DNA of 11,584 bases from an uncultured Eubacteriales bacterium (lineage in GTDB: Bacteria > Bacillota > Clostridia > Oscillospirales > Butyricicoccaceae): contig CAJUGU010000125.1 in assembly GCA_910586105.1 (NCBI GenBank), positions 1 to 11,584 on the forward strand, read 5' to 3'. The stretch's first letter is position 1, and the number at the start of each line of letters is the position of its first letter. The notes below the pieces were generated by a model. The model did no database searches and was not told where the DNA came from. It saw only the letters and a list, made by a program, of their open reading frames with translations. The translations under genes and the position numbers were made by a program. Below are positions 5,438-11,584 of this stretch, piece by piece.

Positions 5438-5474
5438 GACGGCGGCTGCACGGCCCTTCTGCGCAGCCGCCGTC
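5438..5474 (-). other. 12-bp intercistronic hairpin before the EIIA gene
   Basis: GACGGCGGCTGC (5438-5449) and GCAGCCGCCGTC (5463-5474) are exact inverse copies with a 13-base loop. A second small hairpin, CCTGT-ATGC-ACAGG, is at 5419-5432. On the minus strand no T-tract follows, so it is not a normal terminator. In a 108-bp gap of an otherwise overlapping operon it most likely marks RNA processing or protects the upstream message end. Confidence 0.5.
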
Positions 5475-5492
5475 AAAAACGTATGGATACCC

Positions 5493-7673
5493 TTAGATCC
5501 GTTGGAAACGGAATACGAACGGATGCAGATCCTCCTTGACCAGCGGGACGGTCAGGCCGATTTGCAGCAATTCGTCCCCGCCGTAAACCTGCCCGCTGCC
5601 GGTTTCCCGATAATCTGCATCCGCGTCAAGGTTCAGGAGCTTGAAATTGCCGTGACAGCACAGCGGGTCGTAGGCTTTTTGAAAGATCAGGGCCAGACAC
5701 TCGCTGCGGTCTGGGCGGGCGATGGACCACATCACGTAGTTCCCGTTGGGGACTTCGTGCCGGGAAAAGATCCCCGTTTGCATCCAGGCCCGTTCCGGCT
5801 TGTGCTCCGCGACCTGCCGGGCGATCTCCTCCCGTTCGCCTTCGCTGCATTGGGTCAGATCCAGTTCATACCCCAGATCGAACAGCCGCGCCGCCTGATA
5901 CCGGGCGTCGAGCGATGTGCTCCGCCCGGTCTGATGGTTCGGCGTGATGCTGACATGCGCGCCGATTGCCATAGGCGGGTACAGCAGGCTGAAGCCGTCC
6001 TGTATCGTCAAACGGTCGAAGGCATCCGTGTTATCGCTCGCCCAATTTTGCGCCGCGTAATACAGCATCCCGGGGTCAAACCGCGCCCCGCCGCTGGAAC
6101 AGCCTTCGATCAGCACGTTAGGGAACGCGGTTGTGACGCGTTCCAGGATCTCATAAAGCCCAAGAAGATAGCGGTGGGCGATCCCCGCCTGCCGTGTCTG
6201 CCCGAAGGCGGTGGAGCAAACGTCGGTCAGCGGGCGGTTCATATCCCACTTGATGTAATCGACCATCCCGCCCTGTAAATAGGATCCCAGCATGCCGGTC
6301 AGATAGTCGCGCACCTCCGGACGGGTCAGGTCGAGCAGGTATTCGTGGCGGCCTTCCACCGGCTCATAGCCCGGGATGTGCAGCGCCCAATCCGGGTGCA
6401 TCCGGTACAGGGCGCTGCTTTTGCAAATGGCTTCCGGCTCGAACCATAGGCCGAATTTCAACCCCTTCGCGTGGACGAGCTCGGCCGCGCGGCGGATCCC
6501 CCCGGGCAACTTGGTTTCATTGCATTGCCAGTCGCCCATGGAAGTACGGCTGCTGTTATCCGCCCGGAACCAGCCGTCGTCCAGCACAAACAGCTCCATA
6601 CCCGCCCGCTTCGCCAGCTCGGCCTGCGCTTCGATCTTTTCCAGGCTGACTTCGTAATACATGGCTTCCCAGGAATTGAGCAGGACAGGACGCTCCAGGC
6701 CAGCAAACCGCTGTGGCATCAAATGCTCGCGGTACAGCCGGTGGAACTGCCGACTCATACCGTTCAGCCCTTCCGCGCTGTAATTCAGGATGGCCTCCGG
6801 CGTTGTGAACGATTCGCCCGGTTTCAGCTCCCACTGGAAGCCCTCCGGGTGGATGCCAATCTGCGCCCGCACATTCCCGAACGCATCCGCTTCCGCCTGC
6901 GCCAGGAAGTTCCCGCTGTAAACCAGATGCATCGCGTAGACCTCGCCCGCCGTTTCGGTCGCGCCGGGGGAGAGCAGCGCAAAAAACGGCTGGTGCTGCG
7001 GGCTGCTGCCGCCGCGCACGCTTTCGATCCGCTGGATACCGTGATGCAGGGGGGAGCGGCTGCGGTTTGCTTCCTTTGCGTGCGTTCCATACAACGACAG
7101 GAGTTCAAGGGGACGCGCGGACAATTCAAGCGACGCGCTCTGTACGTTATGGAGGGTCAGCGTCTGCCCGCCGATATTTTCCAGCCGCTGGTGACGGGCA
7201 ACGATATCCAGCCCTTCAAAAACCGAATAATACAGCAGCACCCGAAGCCCGGCCTGCGGATCCTCGCAAACGACTTCCAGCGTCTGCGCGGGCGTATCCC
7301 CTGCGAAGGTGGCGGGCAGTCCGGGGAGCGCCGGTTTGCCCTCAATCGCGCGCCAGCTCCGGAACAGCGGTTCTACAACGCGGACGCCGCCGGACTGTTC
7401 CGCTTCCAGCGCGGGGATCCGAAAATCGCCCCGCCCGCGCGCCGGATATTCAAACGGGAAATCGTCAAAGGAAACATTGGGGATCGAGCAGGGATGCTCG
7501 GTGCTGTACGCCCGCTTGTAATAAGCAGGCGCGCCGCAGCCGTGATACGCGCGCAGCGCGCGCCCGAAATACCGATGTACCAGATATTTCCCGTCGACCG
7601 CTTCCAGTACATAGGAGACCGTGCCGCTATGCAGCGCCGCGATGTTCCGGGCGTTGTCGATGGAAATGCTCAC
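5493..7673 (-). CDS. agaA: GH36 alpha-galactosidase
   Basis: The 726-residue enzyme hydrolyses terminal alpha-1,6-galactose from melibiose, raffinose and stachyose. The catalytic region is clear: LFVLDDGWF, then GLWFEPEAI, the nucleophile D477 in YIKWDMNRPLTD, the EGCSSGGARFDPGMLYY segment, and the acid/base D547 in NWASDNTD, followed by PPMAIGAHVS. Positions and length agree closely with Geobacillus AgaA (nucleophile D478, acid/base D548, about 729 residues). There is no signal peptide, so it acts in the cytosol on imported sugar. The start is GTG at 7671-7673, seven bases after GGAGG, and it overlaps the permease stop as GTGA. A longer in-frame ATG at 7712 lies inside the permease gene and lacks a site. 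The coupling implies that uptake and cleavage are made together. Confidence 0.96.
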   Translation of the reverse strand: MSISIDNARNIAALHSGTVSYVLEAVDGKYLVHRYFGRALRAYHGCGAPAYYKRAYSTEHPCSIPNVSFDDFPFEYPARGRGDFRIPALEAEQSGGVRVVEPLFRSWRAIEGKPALPGLPATFAGDTPAQTLEVVCEDPQAGLRVLLYYSVFEGLDIVARHQRLENIGGQTLTLHNVQSASLELSARPLELLSLYGTHAKEANRSRSPLHHGIQRIESVRGGSSPQHQPFFALLSPGATETAGEVYAMHLVYSGNFLAQAEADAFGNVRAQIGIHPEGFQWELKPGESFTTPEAILNYSAEGLNGMSRQFHRLYREHLMPQRFAGLERPVLLNSWEAMYYEVSLEKIEAQAELAKRAGMELFVLDDGWFRADNSSRTSMGDWQCNETKLPGGIRRAAELVHAKGLKFGLWFEPEAICKSSALYRMHPDWALHIPGYEPVEGRHEYLLDLTRPEVRDYLTGMLGSYLQGGMVDYIKWDMNRPLTDVCSTAFGQTRQAGIAHRYLLGLYEILERVTTAFPNVLIEGCSSGGARFDPGMLYYAAQNWASDNTDAFDRLTIQDGFSLLYPPMAIGAHVSITPNHQTGRSTSLDARYQAARLFDLGYELDLTQCSEGEREEIARQVAEHKPERAWMQTGIFSRHEVPNGNYVMWSIARPDRSECLALIFQKAYDPLCCHGNFKLLNLDADADYRETGSGQVYGGDELLQIGLTVPLVKEDLHPFVFRFQRI

Positions 7674-9073
7674 GCCGGTTCCTCCATTTTGGCATTGAAA
7701 CCAAAGAACCACGTCATGGCGAATGCCACTGCGAACGCGACCACATTGGTCAGCAGGTAGAGCGGGAGCTGTTCATTGAGGTACAGCAGCGTGCCGGGGA
7801 TCCCGGTGATCGCCATACCGGTCGCGCGCAGGCGGAAGATCGAAGCGAGGAAGCCGCCCGCCGCGCCGCCGACCATGACCATCAGGAACGGACGCCCAAA
7901 GCGGAGGTTGACGCCGAAGACCGCAGGCTCGGTGATACCAAGCAGCGCGGACAGGCAGGAGGGGTAGGCGATCTGCTTGAGCTTCGCCGACCGCGCCTTC
8001 ACCGCGACCGCGAGCACCGCGCCCGCCTGCGCCACGTTGCCGCAGGTGCCGATGGGGTTGAGATAGTTCCAGCCATCCTGCGCCAGCATACTGATTTCGA
8101 GGAAATTCAGGATATGGTGGATGCCGAAAATACCAAGCAGCTGCCCGAAGCTGCCATAGAGCAGCCCGCCGATGCCAAACGGCAGGAACAGGAGCTTTTC
8201 CACGACGACCAGCACGACGTTTTCCACACTGTGCAGGATCGGGCCGATACAGAACAGCGCAAGCACCGCGCCGACCAGCAGCGTGACGAAGGGGGTGACG
8301 ATCAGGTCGACCGCGTCGGGGACGCGGCGGCGGAGCCATTTTTCGAACTTGGCGGTCAGGATACCGGTCGCGAACGCGGGGAGCACCGAGCCCTGATAGC
8401 CCGCGACGCGGAGGAAGCCGAAGAAGGTGAGCGGCTGCGCCGTGCCCGAGCCCACGTCATATGCGCTGGGCAGGCTGGGGCTGACCAGCATCAGGCCAAG
8501 CACGATGCCGATGACCGGGCTGCCGCCGAAGTTGCGGAAGGTCGACCAGCAGACCAGCGCGGGCAGGAACGCGAACGCGGTATCGGTCAGCACCTGCGTA
8601 AAGAGGAGCAGCGACTGCGGCACGTCGGCGGGCGTCATGCCGAAGACGGAAAGCACCGCTTCCTGCGTCAGCAGCCCGCGCAGGCCCATGAACAGGCCGG
8701 TCGCGACCAGCACGGGGATGATCGGGACGAATACGTCCGAGAACATCCGGATCGCGCGCTGGAGCTTGTTCCCGTACACCGGCGCGGGCGGTTTCTCTCC
8801 GGAAGACGCCGCCCCGGCATCCGCCCCGCCGGTCAGCTTCACCACCTCGTCATGTACGCGGTTGACAAGTCCCGTGCCAAGGATGATCTGATACTGCCCG
8901 GAATTGAAGAACGACCCCTTGACCTTGTCGAGGTTTTCGACTGCTTTGGTGTCGATCTTTTCCTTGTCGAGTACGACGATGCGCAGCCGGGTCGCGCAGT
9001 GGCGGACGCTGGAAATGTTCTCCTTGCCGCCGATCAGTTCCACGATTTTTACGGCCAATTCTTGATCTGTCAT
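7670..9073 (-). CDS. scrA: PTS EIIBC sugar permease, sucrose type
   Basis: This 467-residue permease joins EIIB and EIIC of the glucose-sucrose PTS family. The EIIB domain is at 1-85 with the phosphorylated C26 in SSVRHCATRLRIV. EIIC follows from about 108 with some ten hydrophobic segments, FVPIIPVLVATG near the start, FGIHHILNFLEISM (316-329) and the sugar-site motif GITEPAVFGVN (379-389). It ends without an EIIA domain, so it needs the separate EIIA at 4860. The family imports sucrose, trehalose and beta-glucosides with phosphorylation; the GH32 neighbour favours sucrose or a related fructoside. ATG at 9071-9073 is nine bases after GGGAGG and overlaps the GH32 stop as ATGA. Substrate is inferred from context. 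Confidence 0.93.
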   Translation of the reverse strand: MTDQELAVKIVELIGGKENISSVRHCATRLRIVVLDKEKIDTKAVENLDKVKGSFFNSGQYQIILGTGLVNRVHDEVVKLTGGADAGAASSGEKPPAPVYGNKLQRAIRMFSDVFVPIIPVLVATGLFMGLRGLLTQEAVLSVFGMTPADVPQSLLLFTQVLTDTAFAFLPALVCWSTFRNFGGSPVIGIVLGLMLVSPSLPSAYDVGSGTAQPLTFFGFLRVAGYQGSVLPAFATGILTAKFEKWLRRRVPDAVDLIVTPFVTLLVGAVLALFCIGPILHSVENVVLVVVEKLLFLPFGIGGLLYGSFGQLLGIFGIHHILNFLEISMLAQDGWNYLNPIGTCGNVAQAGAVLAVAVKARSAKLKQIAYPSCLSALLGITEPAVFGVNLRFGRPFLMVMVGGAAGGFLASIFRLRATGMAITGIPGTLLYLNEQLPLYLLTNVVAFAVAFAMTWFFGFNAKMEEPA

Positions 9074-10446
9074 TTGCTGCTTCCTCCCATTTTATTGTGA
9101 TTATCTGCCGTGATCCTTCGGATCGTAAGCACAGCGTTCTGCGGCGCGCCGGTCACCGTCAAAACCGGAGCCGCCGTCTGCGGGAAAATACGCGCGGATA
9201 AGACCGCTTCCCCGCCGTTCACGAAAACTTCGATGCTGGAGGTGTCCGACCAGATCTCCACGCTGTCCAGCTGTCCCAGCGTACAGGCGCGGGATTCATC
9301 CGCTCCCGCCCAATTCTGCCGGGTCAGCAGGAGCCTTGCGCCGTCCCAGGCGAGCGACGCTTCGCCCAGTTCCAGGCGCAGTCCGGAGGGGCAGCGCCCG
9401 CATTCCAGCTGGAGATGATACTGCCGGGTTTCCAGCCGTGCGGAATCCCCGCCGTTTTGATCATGTGCGATCGGCACGGCTTCCCCCAGAAGCCGGTACA
9501 GTTCCCGGGCCGGCCTCTGATAAAGCAGACCGTTTTGTACGCGGAGCTCGCGCGGGAGCGTTAAGCAGTGGATGCGCGGTTCGTTTTCGGCGAACCGGCG
9601 TTCCTGTCCGTCGTCCATGCGGGACATCCACGCAAGCAGGAGCCGCCGCCCGTCCGGGGCTTTGAAGGTCTGCGGTGCAAAAAAATCAAAACCGGAATCA
9701 AATGCCCGGAAACCGCGGTCCAGGTCGGGGGCCGAAAGCGTTCCCGCCTGCGCGTCAAAATCGGTCAGTTTGTAGACCGAGTGGGCGGAGATTACCTGGT
9801 CGGCGGCGTTGTCCCGCCGCTGTAGGCAATACAGCAATACATCGTGCCCGTCCAGCCGGAACAAGTCGGGGCACTCCACCATTTCATACCCTTCCGTCGC
9901 GGCCAGCATATGGGAATACCGCCAATGGATCCCGTCCTCCGACCGGCACAGTGCGATGGAACCTTTGCCGTTCTTCCGCTGCGCGCCGATCGTCATGAAA
10001 TACTGGTTTTCTCCGATTTGAAAGACCTTTGGGTCGCGGAAATGTTCGGTGAAGCCGGCCGGGGTCTCCAAAAACACGCCCCGTTTCCGGAAATGCTTTC
10101 CGTCCTCGCTGACCGCAAGGCACTGGCTGCTTTTTCGGCGCCCGCTGCTTTTGTCGCTGCCGGTATAAAACACACATAGCCGTCCGCCGACCACAAAGGC
10201 GCTCCCGGAATGTACCCCCGACTGGTCATAGGGATCCCCCGGTTGAACCGCGCCGCCCTGAAATTCCCATTCGATCAGGTTTTCCGAGGTGAAAAGCCCC
10301 CATTCCTTGTGGGAATGGTCTTTTTGGAACCGGTTCCACTGGAAGAACACATAGTACCGGTCCCGAAACCAAACCAGCCCGTTTGGGTCGTTCATCAACC
10401 CCTCCGGCGGTTCGAGATGATAGCTTTGCGTTTTTTCAAGCTCCAT
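9070..10446 (-). CDS. scrB: GH32 sucrose-6-phosphate hydrolase / beta-fructosidase
   Basis: The 458-residue cytosolic enzyme splits the beta-fructosyl bond of sucrose-6-phosphate or related sugars. The three GH32 signatures are present: MNDPNG with nucleophile D20, FRDPKVF with the transition-state Asp D138, and EMVECPDLF with acid/base E191. Residues 1-310 form the five-bladed propeller and the rest the beta-sandwich. No signal peptide is seen. The start is ATG 10444-10446, with AGGAGGG five to six bases upstream; a longer in-frame ATG at 10488 has no site and lies at the presumed transcription start. It is the first gene of the sugar operon and is probably activated by the divergent AraC protein. 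A true sucrose-6-P hydrolase is favoured by the PTS neighbour, though a small fructanase is not excluded. Confidence 0.94.
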   Translation of the reverse strand: MELEKTQSYHLEPPEGLMNDPNGLVWFRDRYYVFFQWNRFQKDHSHKEWGLFTSENLIEWEFQGGAVQPGDPYDQSGVHSGSAFVVGGRLCVFYTGSDKSSGRRKSSQCLAVSEDGKHFRKRGVFLETPAGFTEHFRDPKVFQIGENQYFMTIGAQRKNGKGSIALCRSEDGIHWRYSHMLAATEGYEMVECPDLFRLDGHDVLLYCLQRRDNAADQVISAHSVYKLTDFDAQAGTLSAPDLDRGFRAFDSGFDFFAPQTFKAPDGRRLLLAWMSRMDDGQERRFAENEPRIHCLTLPRELRVQNGLLYQRPARELYRLLGEAVPIAHDQNGGDSARLETRQYHLQLECGRCPSGLRLELGEASLAWDGARLLLTRQNWAGADESRACTLGQLDSVEIWSDTSSIEVFVNGGEAVLSARIFPQTAAPVLTVTGAPQNAVLTIRRITADNHNKMGGSSK

Positions 10447-10494
10447 ATTGTCCCTCCTGCTGCAGCTCTTGCGGCGGTCGTTCTCCATGTCCTT

Positions 10495-10523
10495 ATTAAA
10501 CTACGATCCGGATCGGTTTTGTA
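10495..10523 (-). promoter_or_regulatory. Sugar operon promoter, weak -35
   Basis: On the minus strand TTTAAT (10500-10495) is a good -10, with TACAAA (10523-10518) 17 bp away as a poor -35. Transcription would start near 10488, giving a leader of about 42 bases. A weak -35 next to direct repeats is typical of AraC-activated promoters. No catabolite (cre) site was found by eye in the region. Confidence 0.45.
10504..10515. promoter_or_regulatory. 12-bp palindrome in the operon promoter spacer
   Basis: CGATCCGGATCG is a perfect palindrome lying between the -10 and -35 of the minus-strand promoter. Its place suits a repressor operator or a site that sets spacer geometry. No regulator of palindromic type is encoded next to it. 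Confidence 0.4.
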
Positions 10524-10550
10524 TGGAAATTTCAAATCGAAATATGGAAA
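10522..10550. promoter_or_regulatory. Direct repeat TATGGAAA, candidate AraC site
   Basis: TATGGAAA occurs at 10522-10529 and again at 10543-10550, exactly 21 bp apart, which is two helical turns on the same face. AraC-family activators bind such direct repeats. One box touches the -35 of the sugar operon and the other overlaps the -35 of the AraC gene itself, so one bound dimer could activate the operon and repress the regulator. Confidence 0.55.
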
Positions 10551-10573
10551 AAACACACTTCCTGTGTTATACT
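10545..10573 (+). promoter_or_regulatory. Promoter of the AraC-family gene
   Basis: TGGAAA (10545-10550) and TATACT (10568-10573) are spaced 17 bp apart, with TGT just before the -10 (extended -10). Transcription would start near 10580, so the leader is very short and begins at the ribosome binding site AGGAGG (10580-10585). Confidence 0.5.
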
Positions 10574-10595
10574 GGACATAGGAGGTGTGTTATCC

Positions 10596-11444
10596 ATGCG
10601 GGAATATAAGGAAAACCATCATTCGCTGCTCTACAAATCGAATTCTGACCTTACTCTTTACAGCGCGGGCCACGAAGCGTGCGGGCCTGGGCAGCATTAT
10701 GGGCCGCGCGTGCGCCCCTACCAGCTGATCCATTTTGTACTGGCGGGGCGCGGGAGCCTTTCTATCAACGGGCAGGTTTTCGAGGTATCCGCCGGGGATG
10801 CGTTCCTGATCCCGGCCGGGCAGGTTTCGTATTATGAGGCTGCGCGGGACGATCCATGGACGTATGCCTGGGTCAACTTCCTCGGCATCCGGTCGCAGGC
10901 CTATATGCATCGGATCATGACGGCCTGTGCGGAAGGGTATGTCATTCGCGGACTGGAAATGGAAAAATACCGTTCGACTGTTTTTGAACTGCTTAGCTTT
11001 CAGGAGGATACGACCAGCAGTTTTCTTGCGGTCAACAGCATCCTGCTTCGGATCATGTCGTATTTATTCGCGGACATTGATTTCCACGAACAGGATTGGG
11101 GACAGAAACATGCGGCGGATGAGATCCGGTTTTATCTGGATATGAATTATCCGAAAAACCTGAAATTGAAAGAGGTCGCGGCGCAGTTGGGATATCACCC
11201 GCATTATCTGACCCGTATTTTTCGAGAGCGGTTCGGGATTGCGCCCAAGCAATACCTGATGGATCTGAAGCTGAAAAAGGCGTGCGGTCTGCTGCGTTCG
11301 ACCGGGCTGCCGGTGGCGGTCGTTGCGGAATCCCTCGGGTTTGAGGACGCGCTGGCGTTTTCCCGGCTTTTCAAGCGGGAGTTTGGACAGTCGCCGAGCA
11401 GCTACCGTAGACAGGGCGAGGGGGCGGCGGTGTACGACGCGTGA
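10596..11444 (+). CDS. AraC-family regulator with cupin sensor (MsmR/RafR type)
   Basis: The 282-residue protein has an N-terminal sugar-binding cupin at about 20-100 (YQLIHFVLAGRGSLSINGQV, then VSAGDAFLIPAG) and a C-terminal double helix-turn-helix at 175-272. The latter shows LKEVAAQLGYHPHYLTRIFR and the family signature VAVVAESLGFEDALAFSRLF followed by KREFGQSPSSYRR. The start is ATG 10596, ten bases after AGGAGG; GTG at 10587 is too close to that site. It is divergent from the sugar operon and shares a 149-bp intergenic region, a layout typical of a local activator such as MsmR or RafR for melibiose or raffinose genes. The ligand is inferred from the neighbours. Confidence 0.93.
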   Translation: MREYKENHHSLLYKSNSDLTLYSAGHEACGPGQHYGPRVRPYQLIHFVLAGRGSLSINGQVFEVSAGDAFLIPAGQVSYYEAARDDPWTYAWVNFLGIRSQAYMHRIMTACAEGYVIRGLEMEKYRSTVFELLSFQEDTTSSFLAVNSILLRIMSYLFADIDFHEQDWGQKHAADEIRFYLDMNYPKNLKLKEVAAQLGYHPHYLTRIFRERFGIAPKQYLMDLKLKKACGLLRSTGLPVAVVAESLGFEDALAFSRLFKREFGQSPSSYRRQGEGAAVYDA

Positions 11445-11468
11445 AGGCCTGCGCATACGATCGCTGCT

Positions 11469-11584
11469 GGGGCTCTGCCGCTGGACCCTGGTCCTGCGCG
11501 GACGGCGCCGGGGCGCTGCCCCGGACCCCGGTCCTGCGCGGACGGCGCCGGGGCGCTGCCCCGGACCCCGGTCCTGCGCGGACG
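11469..11584 (+). repeat. Tandem 40-bp GC-rich repeat, cut by window end
   Basis: Three units follow head to tail: 11469-11509 (41 bases, diverged), 11510-11549 and 11550-11584 (cut, identical as far as it goes). Each holds GGGGC-GCT-GCCCC, GGACC-CC-GGTCC and ends GGACGGCGCC. The same unit occurs once at 4500-4540, differing from unit 1 at three of 41 positions and from unit 2 by one inserted T. It begins 24 bp after the AraC stop codon. It is not a CRISPR, since there are no unique spacers. Confidence 0.85.

Noticed and set aside
5208..6278. 356-codon open frame on the plus strand
   Set aside because: It spans the EIIA and alpha-galactosidase genes in antisense and even crosses their gap; no site or motif supports it.
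7067..9100. 677-codon open frame on the plus strand
   Set aside because: It runs antisense to the permease and alpha-galactosidase, whose catalytic motifs are intact. The product is rich in Arg, Ala, Asp and Gln without domain order, as expected from the opposite strand of GC-rich coding DNA.
11469..11584. CRISPR array
   Set aside because: The units are contiguous and identical, with no unique spacers between them.

Overview
The window comes from a GC-rich, low-motility-of-evidence but clearly Firmicute-type genome. Nearly every gene has a strong GGAGG-type ribosome binding site, promoters follow the sigma-A TTGACA/TATAAT pattern, and the gene content (PTS sugar permease, EIIA-Glc protein, GH36 and GH32 enzymes, AraC regulator, small XRE regulators) suits a gut anaerobe of the Clostridia. 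An Oscillospiraceae-like genome is my best guess. That placement is inference from style, not from a marker gene.

Layout. (1) 1-1001: a regulatory leader with two promoters and a large near-perfect inverted repeat, then a small four-helix membrane protein and a 70-residue XRE regulator. (2) 1171-2825: an Lrp/AsnC regulator translationally coupled to a PLP aminotransferase, closed by a bidirectional terminator at 2873-2910. (3) 2980-3739: two short XRE-like genes, about 62% identical, arranged head to head around an AT-rich intergenic region full of dyads. (4) 3740-4859: about 1.1 kb without a convincing gene. It holds a minus-strand terminator, a 162-bp MITE-like element with terminal inverted repeats and a TTA duplication, and a cluster of GC-rich hairpins that includes two inverted copies of one repeat family. 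(5) 4860-10446, minus strand: a four-gene sugar operon, in transcription order GH32 sucrose-6-phosphate hydrolase/fructosidase, PTS EIIBC of the sucrose type, GH36 alpha-galactosidase, and EIIA-Glc. The first three genes overlap by 4 bases at each junction. (6) 10596-11444, plus strand: a divergent AraC-family regulator. The shared promoter region has two direct TATGGAAA boxes exactly 21 bp apart. (7) 11469-11584: a tandem 40-bp GC-rich repeat that runs off the window and belongs to the same family as the repeat near 4500.

How the genes work together. EIIBC plus EIIA form a complete sugar-specific PTS. The GH36 and GH32 enzymes split alpha-galactosyl and beta-fructosyl bonds, so the operon fits sucrose, raffinose-family or melibiose-type sugars taken up from plant material. 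The AraC protein is the likely local activator. No new defence or mobile system was recognised. The most unusual material is non-coding: the MITE-like element, the hairpin repeats with a compensated base change, the 16-bp inverted repeat across the first promoter, and the divergent XRE pair.
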